Of a DNA stretch of 64,000 nt, positions 15,822 through 24,699 are shown one piece after another; the first letter of the stretch is position 1; each line of letters begins with the position of its first letter. The translations under genes and the position numbers were made by a program. Under the pieces are notes generated by a model. That model was not told the DNA's origin, did no database searches, and saw only the letters and a list, made by a program, of their open reading frames with translations. The stretch comes from Bog-756 sp963699055 (GTDB lineage Bacteria; Actinomycetota; Acidimicrobiia; Acidimicrobiales; RAAP-2): NCBI GenBank assembly GCA_963699055.1, contig CAVOTA010000004.1, forward strand, positions 186,001-250,000, given 5' to 3'.

Positions 15822-16772
15822 ATGCACCCCGTTCCCGTCGCCTTCCACATCTGGTTCCTCGAGGTACACACCTACGGGATCGGACTGGCCCTGACCTTCT
15901 GGTTCGGGCTCCGCTACACCGAGCGCCGGCTGCGCGACCGCGGCTATCCGTGGCAGTGGGTCACCGGTATGTTCGTCTGGGTCATCGTGGCCGCCATCGT
16001 CGGCGCCCGGGCCATGCAGGTCCTGTCGCACCTGTCCGAGTACACGGCCCACCCGGGCGACATCGTCGCCGTGTGGCAGGGCGGTCTGTCCTCCTTCGGT
16101 GGGCTGATCGCCGCCGTGCCCGTGGCCATCGTGATCCAGCGGCGACGGTGCCCGCAGCTGCCCGGGCTCCGCTTCGCCGACCTCATGGCACCGGTGCTGA
16201 TGGCGTGCTGGGGCATGGGACGCCTCCTCGGACCCCAGTTGATGGTGGCCGGCGGCGGGGCCCGGACCTCCGCCTGGTACGGCATGTACTACGCCGGTGA
16301 GGTGGGTCGCCGGGTGCCGGTCCCCATCTTCCAGGCCATCTGCGACTTCGCCATCTTCGGCATCCTGCTGCTGGTCGAGCGCCGGCTCAGCGCACGGGGG
16401 CCGAGGATCGCCGCCGACGGGTCGGCGCTCACGGCGGCCACCGCCCCGCTCCCTCCAGCCGGCATCGTCATCGGCGTCGGCATGATCCTGTGGGGCATCG
16501 AGCGCTTCCTCGACGAGCAGCTGTGGCTGCACGGTACCGACGGCGCCCTCGGTTCCTTCCTGGTCCAGCTGGCCGGACTGGCACTGATCATCGCCGGCGG
16601 GGTGCTGCTGGCCACCCGCGTCCGCCCCTACCGCCAGTGGCGCGACTCGCGACCCGAGCCGGTGCCGGTCGTCGAACCGTCCGGCACCGACGTCGACGAC
16701 GCCGGCCTCGAGGGCGTGACCGCCCCGGCTGCACCCGGCGTCACCCCGGCCGTGTCCGCCGACCCCGACTGA
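15822..16772 (+). CDS. Prolipoprotein diacylglyceryl transferase (Lgt)-like membrane protein, divergent
   Basis: A 316-residue protein with about seven membrane helices and the overall Lgt layout: HIWFLEVHTYGIGLALTFW, GARAMQVLSH, WQGGLSSFGGLIAAV, then GRLLGPQLM and VPIFQAICDFAIFG, ending with IERFLDEQLW. Lgt moves a diacylglyceryl group from phosphatidylglycerol to the lipobox Cys. However, the Lgt signature GRxGNFxNxE reads GRLLGPQLMVAG, and the HGG position reads FGG. It may be a paralogue with a changed activity. An extracytoplasmic or cytoplasmic Pro/Asp-rich tail of about 45 residues follows the last helix. It is probably monocistronic. Confidence 0.7.
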   Translation: MHPVPVAFHIWFLEVHTYGIGLALTFWFGLRYTERRLRDRGYPWQWVTGMFVWVIVAAIVGARAMQVLSHLSEYTAHPGDIVAVWQGGLSSFGGLIAAVPVAIVIQRRRCPQLPGLRFADLMAPVLMACWGMGRLLGPQLMVAGGGARTSAWYGMYYAGEVGRRVPVPIFQAICDFAIFGILLLVERRLSARGPRIAADGSALTAATAPLPPAGIVIGVGMILWGIERFLDEQLWLHGTDGALGSFLVQLAGLALIIAGGVLLATRVRPYRQWRDSRPEPVPVVEPSGTDVDDAGLEGVTAPAAPGVTPAVSADPD

Positions 16773-16886
16773 CGACCCCCCGGGCCCCGGGGGCGGCCGG
16801 GACGCGCCCATCCGGTCCCGGCGCCGGCGAACGCCTAGGCTCGTGCCGATCGGTCGGCCGTCCGACGGCTGCCAGGGGAGGCACCC

Positions 16887-17267
16887 ATGGGACTGCGCAT
16901 CGAGACGGTGACCATCGACGCTCTCGACCCCGACGCGCTGGCCATGTTCTGGTGCGCCGCGCTCGGGTGGGAGCGACGGGTCGACGAGGACGGCGACGTC
17001 TGGATCGAGCCGGGCGACGACCACCCCGACCTCGGCACGGTCCGGCCGCTGCTCCTGATGCGGGTCCCCGAGTCGAAGATCGGCAAGAACCGGCTCCATC
17101 TCGACCTGGTCCCCGACGACCAGGAACGCGAGGTCGAACGGCTCGAGGCGCTCGGTGCCACCCGACCCGACATCGGACAGAGCGGCAACGAGACCTGGGT
17201 GGTGCTGGCCGACCCCGAGGGCAACGAGTTCTGCGTGCTCGACGAGCCCGACCTCGACGGGGACTGA
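16887..17267 (+). CDS. VOC/glyoxalase-like domain protein
   Basis: A 126-residue single VOC (vicinal oxygen chelate) protein of the glyoxalase-like type. It starts IETVTIDALDPDALAMFWCAALGW, continues with PLLLMRVPESKIGKNRLHLDLVPDD and ends WVVLADPEGNEFCVLDEP. The HLDL His and the final Glu fit metal-ligand positions in the fold. This subfamily is widespread in actinobacteria and mostly uncharacterised. A TAGGCT hexamer at 16836-16841 could be its -10 box. Confidence 0.85.
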   Translation: MGLRIETVTIDALDPDALAMFWCAALGWERRVDEDGDVWIEPGDDHPDLGTVRPLLLMRVPESKIGKNRLHLDLVPDDQEREVERLEALGATRPDIGQSGNETWVVLADPEGNEFCVLDEPDLDGD

Positions 17268-17310
17268 CCCGCCGGCGGCGGACGGTGCCGGCCACCCGCG
17301 CCTCGACCGC

Positions 17311-18237
17311 TCAGTCGGCGGCCGTCCCCGCCGCCTCGGCGGCGGCCTTGGCCTCGGCCGCCTTGCGGTAGGCCTCCAGCTGGTCCAGCAGGGGCATCCG
17401 CTCCTGGCCCACCGTCGAGTCCAGGCGCAGGGCGATCTGCTCGGGGGTCCACCGCCCCTCGGCGTAGACGGCCCGTACCTCGCGGGGCTGGTTCCACACG
17501 GCGATCTTCGGGCCGACCGACGTGTACACCTGGCCGGTCACGTGCCTGGCCCGGTCCGACAGGAGGTAGACCACCATCGGCGCCACGTCCTCGGGATCGC
17601 CCATCTCGGCGAGGTCCATCGGCACGTTGGCCGACATCCGGGTGCGGGCCACGGGCGCGATGGCATTGGCCGTGATGCCGTAGCGGTTGAGGCCGGCGGC
17701 CGCCGAGCGGACGAGCGACACGATCCCGCCCTTGGCCGCCGCGTAGTTCGCCTGGGCCACGCTGCCGGCGAAGGCCCCCGAGGTGAAGGCGACCAGGGAC
17801 CCGCCGCCCTCCTGCTTGCGCATGACGGCCGAGGCGGCCCGGAAGACGGTGAAGTGGCCCTTCAGGTGGGTCTCGATGACGGCGTCCCACTCGTCCTCGG
17901 CCATGTTGAACAGCATCCGCTCGCGCAGGATGCCGGCCACGGCCACGATGCCGTCGATCCGGCCCCACCGCTCGACACCCGCGCCGACGATGCGCTCGCC
18001 GCCGGCCAGGGTGGTCACGCTCTCGGCCACGGCCACCGCCTCGCCACCGGCCGACTCGATCTCGGCGACGACGGCCTCGGCCACCTCGCTCTTCGGGTCC
18101 TCGCCGGCCATCGACACGCCGATGTCGGCCACCACGACCCGCGCCCCCTCGGCCGCGGCAGCCAGGGCGACGGCGCGCCCGATGCCCCCGCCGGCACCCG
18201 TGATGGCGACGACCTTGCCGTCCAGGAATGCAGTCAT
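17311..18237 (-). CDS. SDR-family dehydrogenase, Hsd4A/17-beta-HSD10-like
   Basis: A 308-residue short-chain dehydrogenase with TGAGGGIG, a long loop before helix 2 (IGVSMAGEDPKSEVAEAVVAEI), ILRERMLFNMAEDEWDAVIETHLKGHF, the catalytic Ser in AFTSGAF and YAAAK. The long loop, the GILRDRM-like block and the NAIAPVARTRM segment resemble Hsd4A-type 3-hydroxyacyl-CoA/17-beta-hydroxysteroid dehydrogenases of actinobacterial sterol catabolism. The last 50 residues, ending in Ala/Glu-rich helix, are outside the SDR core. It is divergent to an acyl-CoA synthetase with a KstR-type palindrome in the shared promoter region, which supports a lipid or steroid role. The exact substrate is inferred. Confidence 0.82.
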   Translation of the reverse strand: MTAFLDGKVVAITGAGGGIGRAVALAAAAEGARVVVADIGVSMAGEDPKSEVAEAVVAEIESAGGEAVAVAESVTTLAGGERIVGAGVERWGRIDGIVAVAGILRERMLFNMAEDEWDAVIETHLKGHFTVFRAASAVMRKQEGGGSLVAFTSGAFAGSVAQANYAAAKGGIVSLVRSAAAGLNRYGITANAIAPVARTRMSANVPMDLAEMGDPEDVAPMVVYLLSDRARHVTGQVYTSVGPKIAVWNQPREVRAVYAEGRWTPEQIALRLDSTVGQERMPLLDQLEAYRKAAEAKAAAEAAGTAAD

Positions 18238-18359
18238 GGCGTGTTGCTCCTCGTGTTCCTCATGGTGACCGGTGTCACGTTGGGTCGACGGCGGACCCGT
18301 CCCCGACGGAGCGCCGTCGCCGGAGCGCGCATCGTCCCGTGGGGAGGTTGACCACCTAC

Positions 18360-18373
18360 TGGAACCTGTTCTA
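18360..18373. promoter_or_regulatory. KstR-like operator (site 1)
   Basis: The sequence TGGAACCTGTTCTA fits the known KstR consensus TnnAACnnGTTnnA in full. It lies between the divergent SDR and acyl-CoA synthetase genes, 122 and 138 bases from their starts. KstR is the TetR-type repressor of cholesterol catabolism in mycobacteria and rhodococci. A KstR homologue is not in this window, so binding is inferred. Confidence 0.65.
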
Positions 18374-18511
18374 GCGTCCCCACACGGGTCGGCGCCACCC
18401 CGCTCCCCGCCTCCGACGGCCCGTGGGCCGCACCCGGGAGCGGGGCCGGAACGCCGCCACCCGCCGCTCCGGCGGCTCCGCAGTGACGACGACACAGGGG
18501 AATGCGACGAC

Positions 18512-20062
18512 ATGGGCGATCTCGGCTTCTGGGCACTGGCGCACGAGCATCCGGAGCACCTGGCGCTGGTGGCGCCCGACGGCACCGAGCACACGGCAGG
18601 CGAGCTGCTGGGCCGGTCCAACCAGGTCGTGCACGGACTGCGCGGCATGAACCTGCAGCCCGGTGACGTGGTGGCGACGCTGCTGCCCAACGGGGTCGAG
18701 ATGTTCGAGCTCTACCTGGCCGCCCTGCAGGCGGGCTGGTACCTGGTCCCGATCAACCACCACCTGATCGCCCCCGAGGTGGCGTACATCCTGACGGACT
18801 CCGGGGCCAAGGCCTTCGTCGCCCATGAGCGGTTCGCCGACGTCGCCCTCGACGCCGCCGAGGACGCCGAGCTGCCCTCGTCGATCTGCTTCGCGGTGGG
18901 CGACATCCCCGGCTTCGGCTCCTACGCCCGGATGCGGGACGCGCAGCCGACCACTGATCCCGAGGACCGCACCATCGGCGACGTGATGAACTACACGTCG
19001 GGCACCACCGGCAATCCCAAGGGCGTGTTCCGCAAGCTCAGCGGGCTCTCCCCCGAGGAGGCCGCACTCGGGCAGTCCGGCATCCTCTTCCTGTTCGGCA
19101 TCCAGCCCCAGGACGACAACGTCCACATCGTCGGGTCGCCGCTCTACCACACGGCCGTCATGCGCTTCTCGGGCGCCTCGATCCACCTGGGCCACACCAT
19201 CGTGATCATGGACAAGTGGCTGCCCGAGGACATGCTCCGGCTCATCGAGCAGTACCGGGTCACGACGTCACACATGGTGCCGACCCAGTTCCACCGGCTC
19301 CTGGCGCTGCCCGAGGAGACGCGCTCGCGCTACGACGTGTCGTCGCTGCGGCACATGATCCACGCCGCCGCCCCGTGCCCGGTCGACGTCAAGCACCAGA
19401 TGATCGCCTGGTGGGGCGATGCCATCGACGAGTACTACGCGGCGTCCGAGGGTGGCGGCACGCTGGTCACCGCCCAGGAGTGGCTGGCCAAGCCGGGGAC
19501 CGTCGGGAAGGCGTGGCCGATCTCCGAGATCGCCGTCTTCGACGACGAGGGCAACAAGATCGACGAGCCCAACGTCATCGGCACCGTCTACATGTCGATG
19601 TCGACCGGTGACTTCGAGTACCACAAGGACGAGAAGAAGACCCGGAGCAACCGGATCGGCAAGTACTTCACCGTCGGCGACGTCGGCCTGATCGACGAGG
19701 ACGGGTACCTGTTCCTGCGGGACCGCAAGATCGACATGATCATCTCCGGCGGGGCCAACATCTACCCGGCCGAGATCGAGAACGTCCTCCTCGGGCACCC
19801 GTCGGTGGGTGACGTGGCCGTGTTCGGCATCCCCCACGAGGACTGGGGCGAGGAGATCAAGGCCGTGGTCGAGCCGGCCGACGGCGTGGAGCCCTCGGAC
19901 GAACTGGCCGCCGACATCCTCGAGTACTGCTCGACGCGGCTGGCGAAGTTCAAGACGCCCAAGTCGATCGACTTCACCGACGAGATGCCCCGCGACCCGA
20001 ACGGCAAGCTCTACAAGCGCAAGCTCCGCGACCCGTACTGGGAGGGGCGCGAGAAGATCTGA
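18512..20062 (+). CDS. Acyl-CoA synthetase (AMP-forming, FadD-type)
   Basis: A 516-residue ANL-superfamily ligase. It has the P-loop YTSGTTGNPKGV, the A5 region YYAASEGGG, the A7 motif FTVGDVGLIDEDGYLFLRDRKIDMI, the hinge at that Arg/Lys-Asp, SGGANIYPAEIENVL and the catalytic Lys in PNGKLYKRKL. It activates a carboxylic acid to its CoA thioester through an acyl-adenylate. The start at 18512 matches the family's N-terminus, since upstream codons are low complexity. The divergent SDR and the KstR-like site point to a lipid or sterol side-chain substrate. The chain length cannot be read from sequence. Confidence 0.9.
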   Translation: MGDLGFWALAHEHPEHLALVAPDGTEHTAGELLGRSNQVVHGLRGMNLQPGDVVATLLPNGVEMFELYLAALQAGWYLVPINHHLIAPEVAYILTDSGAKAFVAHERFADVALDAAEDAELPSSICFAVGDIPGFGSYARMRDAQPTTDPEDRTIGDVMNYTSGTTGNPKGVFRKLSGLSPEEAALGQSGILFLFGIQPQDDNVHIVGSPLYHTAVMRFSGASIHLGHTIVIMDKWLPEDMLRLIEQYRVTTSHMVPTQFHRLLALPEETRSRYDVSSLRHMIHAAAPCPVDVKHQMIAWWGDAIDEYYAASEGGGTLVTAQEWLAKPGTVGKAWPISEIAVFDDEGNKIDEPNVIGTVYMSMSTGDFEYHKDEKKTRSNRIGKYFTVGDVGLIDEDGYLFLRDRKIDMIISGGANIYPAEIENVLLGHPSVGDVAVFGIPHEDWGEEIKAVVEPADGVEPSDELAADILEYCSTRLAKFKTPKSIDFTDEMPRDPNGKLYKRKLRDPYWEGREKI

Positions 20063-20106
20063 GCGGGCACCCGTGCGGCTCCGCCGCACCGGGCCGGGCC
20101 CGTGGC

Positions 20107-20637
20107 TCAGGCCGCCGGCAGCACCCGGGCCCACCGGTGGTCGATGACCACCGCACCGCCGAATTGCTGGACCCGGAGCCGTCCGTCGCGCACCCATCCC
20201 TGGCGGGCGTAGAACCGCGCCGCCCGCGCGTTGGTCGACAGCATCCACACCACGGCGTCCCGGTAGCCGGCGTCGCGCAGCCGGCCCAGACCGGCGTCGT
20301 GCACGGCGCGGCCCACACCGGCGCCCCAGCACCCCGGGTCGAGGTAGATCGTGTGCAGCTGGCCGGTCGACGGCGCCGTGTCGGAGTCGTGGGCCGGACC
20401 GACGTGGGCGAAGCCGACCAGTTGTCCGTCGCGCTCGGCCACCACCACGTGCTCGGCCGACGACCGGTCGAGGACGTGGTGCCAGTGACGGGTGCGCTGG
20501 GCCACCGAGAGCCCGTCCAGCACCGCCCGGGGCAGGAGCCCCGCGTAGGCCGAGCGCCACGAGGCGACGTGCACCTCGGCGATGCCGGCGGCGTCCTCGG
20601 GCGTGGCGTCCCGGACCCGGACGCCGGCGACGGTCAC
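20107..20637 (-). CDS. GNAT-family N-acetyltransferase
   Basis: A 176-residue GNAT acetyltransferase. It begins with VRVRDATPEDAAGIAEVHVASWRSAYAG, has the beta-4 strand LHTIYLDPGCWGAGVGRAVHD with the acetyl-CoA pyrophosphate loop (GAGVGRAV) and ends with ARFYARQGWVRDG. It starts at a GTG 12 bases after the thioesterase stop and is the last gene of a three-gene crotonase-thioesterase-GNAT operon. The acceptor is unknown. The RTRHWHHVL block is seen in many uncharacterised actinobacterial members. Confidence 0.88.
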   Translation of the reverse strand: MTVAGVRVRDATPEDAAGIAEVHVASWRSAYAGLLPRAVLDGLSVAQRTRHWHHVLDRSSAEHVVVAERDGQLVGFAHVGPAHDSDTAPSTGQLHTIYLDPGCWGAGVGRAVHDAGLGRLRDAGYRDAVVWMLSTNARAARFYARQGWVRDGRLRVQQFGGAVVIDHRWARVLPAA

Positions 20638-20648
20638 GGAGCCGGCGG

Positions 20649-21419
20649 TCAGCCGCCGCCGGCGGGGCCCGCCGGACCGTCGCGCCGCTCCCGGGCGTCG
20701 ACCCCCCGGCGCATGGCGTCCAGCAGGCCGTCGTCGGGGCCGTCGGCATTGGACTCGGCGATGGCCAGCATCTGGCGGGGCAGGACCTCGATGAACAGCC
20801 CTTCGGCCTCGGCCGTCAGCACGTCCCCGTGGTACATGCCGGCCCACGTGCGGATCTTGCGCCCGTCGCGCCCGAGGAAGCGGGCCTCGAGCCGGAGGTC
20901 GGCCCGCAGCGGGGTGGGCTTGCGGTACCGCACGGTGAGCGTCCCCGTCATCCCCGGGTTGCCCGACACCATGATCGCCGCCCCCAGGATCTCGTCGAAC
21001 GTGGCGGCGATGACCCCGCCGTGCACGCAGCTGGGTGGGCCCTCGTACGGATAGTCGAACCACGCGGTGGCCCGGATCTCGGACGGGTCGCCGTCGGCAC
21101 CGTCCACCACTTCGAGGCGGAGCGGCGGGGCGATGGGATTCAGGATCCCGGCGATGGGACTGGTCGGGAAGTACTCGATGGTGGGCCGGTCGGTGTCCGG
21201 TGGCATCCGCATCCGACGCTGGGTGCCGGCCCCCTCCGCCAGTTCGGCGGCGATGCGCTCCACGGCGTCGGCGGCCGCCTCGAGGGCGGCGTCGTCGGGC
21301 GTACCCGTCACCGTCAGGGTGATCAGCGGGCGCAGCGCGTCGGCCAATCGGAGCCGGGCGGTGTCGGGGTGGTCACCCGCGAACGACAAGGGGCGGCCGC
21401 CCCCGGCCGGGCCGCTCAC
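20649..21419 (-). CDS. PaaI-type hotdog-fold thioesterase
   Basis: A 256-residue protein with a C-terminal hotdog domain. PPSCVHGGVIAATFDEILGAA is the PaaI/THEM4 signature, with the HGG and the catalytic Asp/Glu in the long helix, followed by TLTVRYRKPTPLRADLRLEARFL. The first 110 residues are helical and outside the core, as in many actinobacterial acyl-CoA thioesterases. The GTG start overlaps the crotonase stop in a GTGA, so translation is coupled. It probably hydrolyses an acyl-CoA from the same pathway as the crotonase. Confidence 0.83.
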   Translation of the reverse strand: MSGPAGGGRPLSFAGDHPDTARLRLADALRPLITLTVTGTPDDAALEAAADAVERIAAELAEGAGTQRRMRMPPDTDRPTIEYFPTSPIAGILNPIAPPLRLEVVDGADGDPSEIRATAWFDYPYEGPPSCVHGGVIAATFDEILGAAIMVSGNPGMTGTLTVRYRKPTPLRADLRLEARFLGRDGRKIRTWAGMYHGDVLTAEAEGLFIEVLPRQMLAIAESNADGPDDGLLDAMRRGVDARERRDGPAGPAGGG

Positions 21420-22210
21420 GCGCGCCGGTAGACGGGCGGGCGCTTCTCGGCGAACGCCGTCATCCCCTCGGCGGCGTCCTCCGACGCGAAGATCGGCCAG
21501 CCGATCTCCAGGTCCGCCGCCAGCGCGTCGGCCTCCGACATCCCGTCGGTCGTGCGCAGCGACGTCTTGATGGCCTCCACCGCGAGCGGACCGTTGGACC
21601 CGATCACCCCGGCGATCTCGAGGGCCTTGTCGAGGGCGGACCCGTCGGGCACCACGTGGCCGATCAGTCCGACCTCCTTCGCCTCGGTGGCGCTCATCGA
21701 CCGGGCCGTCAGCAGGAGGTCCATGGCCACCGTGTAGGGGATCTGCCGCACCAGGCGCACGACCGAGCCGCCCAGCGGGTAGAGCCCCCGCTTGGCCTCG
21801 AACAGTCCGAACACGGCGCTCTCGCCCGCCACCCGGATGTCCGTCCCCTGGAGGATCTCCGTCCCGCCGGCCACGGCGTAGCCCTCGACGGCGGCGATCA
21901 GCGGCTTGCGCAGCTGGTGGTGGCGGAGGAGGGCCTTCCAGTGCAGGTCGGGGTCGGCGGCCATCCGGGACGACACCTCCTCGTTGCCCGGGCCCGACAT
22001 CGACTTCAGGTCCATGCCCGAGCAGAACGTGCCACCGGCACCGGTCAGGATGGCGCACCGGATGTCGTCGTTGGCGTCGATCTCGGTCCAGGCGTCGACC
22101 ATGCCGACGAGCATGGGGCCCGAGAGCGAGTTCTTCGCCTCGGGGCGGTTCATCGTCACGACGGCGGTCGTGCCGATCACCTCGTAGCTCAGGTGCTCGG
22201 TCTCGATCAT
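21416..22210 (-). CDS. Enoyl-CoA hydratase/isomerase (crotonase) family protein
   Basis: A 264-residue crotonase. GAGGTFCSGMDLKSM forms the first oxyanion-hole segment, and AVEGYAVAGGTEILQGTDIRVA carries the first acidic residue (Glu in GGTEIL). FGLFEAKRGLYPLGGS has Glu at the second catalytic position, so both acids of a true hydratase are present. The C-terminus ends with EGMTAFAEKRPPVY as in many steroid- and fatty-acid-degrading paralogues. It heads an operon with the thioesterase and GNAT genes. A KstR-like palindrome lies 107 bases upstream. Confidence 0.9.
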   Translation of the reverse strand: MIETEHLSYEVIGTTAVVTMNRPEAKNSLSGPMLVGMVDAWTEIDANDDIRCAILTGAGGTFCSGMDLKSMSGPGNEEVSSRMAADPDLHWKALLRHHQLRKPLIAAVEGYAVAGGTEILQGTDIRVAGESAVFGLFEAKRGLYPLGGSVVRLVRQIPYTVAMDLLLTARSMSATEAKEVGLIGHVVPDGSALDKALEIAGVIGSNGPLAVEAIKTSLRTTDGMSEADALAADLEIGWPIFASEDAAEGMTAFAEKRPPVYRRA

Positions 22211-22316
22211 GGTGCTGCTCCCTTCGGGGCGGCGTCCTCTGCCGGTTCCCCCTCGTGCGCCGGAACGCTGCGGTGCGTCGCTGCGCGCCCCGGCGGTGCC
22301 GGCGGCCCACAGAATC

Positions 22317-22330
22317 TAGAACGCATTCTA
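22317..22330. promoter_or_regulatory. KstR-like operator (site 2, one mismatch)
   Basis: TAGAACGCATTCTA upstream of the crotonase operon has perfect 5-base outer arms and matches TnnAACnnGTTnnA except for A instead of G in the second half. It is AT-rich against its surroundings. The assignment rests on similarity to sites 1 and 3 and on gene context. Confidence 0.55.
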
Positions 22331-22370
22331 CTTTCCGTGCCGGTCGCCGACCGGATGCCCGACCTCCCGG

Positions 22371-24629
22371 TCAGCCGGACACCGGCCCCTGGGCCACGGC
22401 GACGACGGGCGCCACCAGCGCGAGCCCCCCCGCCGACCCCTCGAACGCGGCGTCCCCGAAGGCGAAGACGCCGCCGTCGGAGGCCGCCAGCCAGTAGCCG
22501 GCCCCGGTGGGCGTGGGGGCGATCCCCACGATCGGGCGCACCAGCGGCCGGCCGCCCATGGACCCGTGGAACGACGCCGTGCCGAAGGCGAAGATGCCGC
22601 CGTCGGAGGCCACCAGCCAGTAGCCGGCACCGCCGGGGGCGGGCGATGCGGCCATCCCGACGACCGGCGCCACCAGCGGGAGGGCGCCGGTCGACCCCTC
22701 GAACAGGGCCGACCCGAACGCGAAGATGCCGCCGTCGGAGCCCACCAGCCAGTAGCCGTGGTCGTCGGGCCCGGCCGCCATGCCGACCACCGGCCGGTTG
22801 AGGTGGAGCGAACCCGTGGAGCCGGCGAAACCGGCGTCGCCGAACGCGAAGACACCACCGTCGGAGGCGACCAGCCAGTAGCCCCGTCCGTCAGGCGTCG
22901 GGGCCATGCCGACCACCGGCCGGTTGAGGTGGAGCGACCCCGTGGAGCCGTAGAAGCCGGCGTCCCCGAAGGCGAAGACGCCCCCGTCGGAGGCCACCAG
23001 CCAGTAGCCGAGGTGGTCCGGGGTGGAGGCCATGGCGACCACCGGCCGGGTCAGGTGGAGGGCGCCCGTCGAACCGAAGAAGGCCGCCGACCCGAAGGAG
23101 AACACGCCCCCGTCGGAGGCGCCGAGCCAGTAGCCCGGCGCCGGCGGACGGGGCGTGGGCGGACCGGGCGGGCCGGCCGGGCCGTCCAACGCCAGCAGGC
23201 GGTCGCTGTCGTCCGGCGTCACGATGAGGCCGTCGGCGGCCGCGGGGGACGGGAACGAGCTGGCCGAGCCGCCCGTGGGGAACGACTGCTCGGCCGTTCC
23301 CGTGGCCGGGTTCAGCGCCCACAGGTCACCTCCCCCGATCGACCACACCAGACCGCCGGCCACGATCGGCGACCCGTGCGCCGCACTGGTGGTCTTCCAC
23401 GACGCCACCGGCGCCGCCGTGGCCGTGGGCGTGACGGCCCGCAATCCGTCGCCGCACGGGACGTACAGGGTGCCGTCCCAGTCGGCGGAGCCGCCGTCGG
23501 GATCGGATCCGCAGAATCCCGACGTCGAGTGGAGTTGGCCGCCGATGCCCCCGAGGTGCGATCCGTCGAGCACGTAGGCGGTGCGGAGCTTGCCCACCTC
23601 GAACACGGTCCCGTCGGGCAGCAGCGCCGGTGACGTCGATCCGAGGTCGGCGTCGGTCTCGTTGTCCGTGTGCCACGTCGTGGGCGTGAACGAGTCGAGC
23701 AGCTGGGCCGTCGGGCTCAGTTCGAGGACGCTGTCGCTCTGGTCGCTGGTGGCACTGGTGCTGTCGGCGCTGTTGCCCGTCGCCACCCAGATGTCGCCCC
23801 GGGCGTCGATGTCCGGTGCCGAACCTCCCATCCACACCGCGCCCTGGCTGTCCCCGGGCTGGTCGGCCACCACGAAGGCGGTCGGGGCCGACCCGTCCTC
23901 GGGTGCCGACACCACCAGCCCGTGATAGGGATCGCAGTCGCCGCTGTTGCCGCCGAAGCCCACGATGACCCGGCCGTCGGTGAGGCCCAGCGACGCCCGC
24001 TGCAGTTCGTGGGCGGGGGAGGTGGCCGCGGACGGGTCGATCACCTCGTCGAGGAGGACGGCACCGGTGTAGAGGTCGAGGCCGACGAGGTGGTGGGCGG
24101 CCTCGGTTCCGGACTGCTCCGCCGCCACCACGAAGAGCTCGCCACGACCGGGGTCGATGACCGGCGTCGAGGTGATCCCCACCGTCGGGTGGATGTCGCC
24201 GCAGATCCCACCGGGGAACGTCGCCGGGTCGAACGGCGTGCCCAGGTGGGTCTGCCACAGGACGGCCCCGGTGTCGGCGGCCAGGGCGTAGACCGTGTCG
24301 TTCTCGGTGGCGGCGAACACCCGGCCCGTGTCGACGAGCGGCTGCCCGTAGAGCTCGCCGTCGAGGACGCGCGAGGTCCACGCCGCCCTCGCCGGTGAGA
24401 ACGAGGCACCGGAGGCGTCGATCCCGGTGCGCAGCCCGTTCTGGTCGAACGTGGTCCACGACGAGGCGGGGGCGAGGTGGGACGCGCCAGAACCCGGTGG
24501 TGCCACGGACCGGCCGGCGGCGGCCGAGGCCGACGCGGTCGAGCAGGCGGCGGCGGTCAGGGTGACGAGGAGCGCGAGCCGCAGGGCGGCCCCCACCGGA
24601 GACCCGTTCGGGAGGCGCATGCCCCCCAT
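22371..24629 (-). CDS. Exported PQQ-type beta-propeller protein with six C-terminal GYWLVASDGG repeats
   Basis: A 752-residue exported protein. The N-terminus has a signal peptide (ALRLALLVTLTAAAC, possibly a lipobox with the Cys at about 29). Residues about 55-490 look like a quinoprotein-type propeller: repeated blades such as VYALAADTGAVLWQT, ELFVVAAEQSG and LWALNPATGTAEQSF. Residues about 505-750 are six repeats of about 45 residues with consensus GYWLVASDGGVFAFGDAxFxGSTG followed by LxxPVVGMAxTP. This repeat is common in Acidimicrobiia, often under misleading names. It probably forms a second beta-structure at the cell surface. There is no catalytic motif. A second possible start is the ATG at 24620. 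Confidence 0.78.
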   Translation of the reverse strand: MGGMRLPNGSPVGAALRLALLVTLTAAACSTASASAAAGRSVAPPGSGASHLAPASSWTTFDQNGLRTGIDASGASFSPARAAWTSRVLDGELYGQPLVDTGRVFAATENDTVYALAADTGAVLWQTHLGTPFDPATFPGGICGDIHPTVGITSTPVIDPGRGELFVVAAEQSGTEAAHHLVGLDLYTGAVLLDEVIDPSAATSPAHELQRASLGLTDGRVIVGFGGNSGDCDPYHGLVVSAPEDGSAPTAFVVADQPGDSQGAVWMGGSAPDIDARGDIWVATGNSADSTSATSDQSDSVLELSPTAQLLDSFTPTTWHTDNETDADLGSTSPALLPDGTVFEVGKLRTAYVLDGSHLGGIGGQLHSTSGFCGSDPDGGSADWDGTLYVPCGDGLRAVTPTATAAPVASWKTTSAAHGSPIVAGGLVWSIGGGDLWALNPATGTAEQSFPTGGSASSFPSPAAADGLIVTPDDSDRLLALDGPAGPPGPPTPRPPAPGYWLGASDGGVFSFGSAAFFGSTGALHLTRPVVAMASTPDHLGYWLVASDGGVFAFGDAGFYGSTGSLHLNRPVVGMAPTPDGRGYWLVASDGGVFAFGDAGFAGSTGSLHLNRPVVGMAAGPDDHGYWLVGSDGGIFAFGSALFEGSTGALPLVAPVVGMAASPAPGGAGYWLVASDGGIFAFGTASFHGSMGGRPLVRPIVGIAPTPTGAGYWLAASDGGVFAFGDAAFEGSAGGLALVAPVVAVAQGPVSG
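22380..23150 (-). repeat. Six tandem repeats encoding GYWLVASDGG units
   Basis: The 3' third of the propeller gene is built of six in-frame units of about 135-144 bp. Copies 2 and 3, each encoding GSTGSLHLNRPVVGMA, are the most alike and suggest recent duplication. Confidence 0.85.
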
Positions 24630-24699
24630 GCAACCACGGACCGGAGGGCCCGCCCGACGCCGGCCCTCCGGTCGGCGCGGGCGGAGGGCCCGCCGCCGC

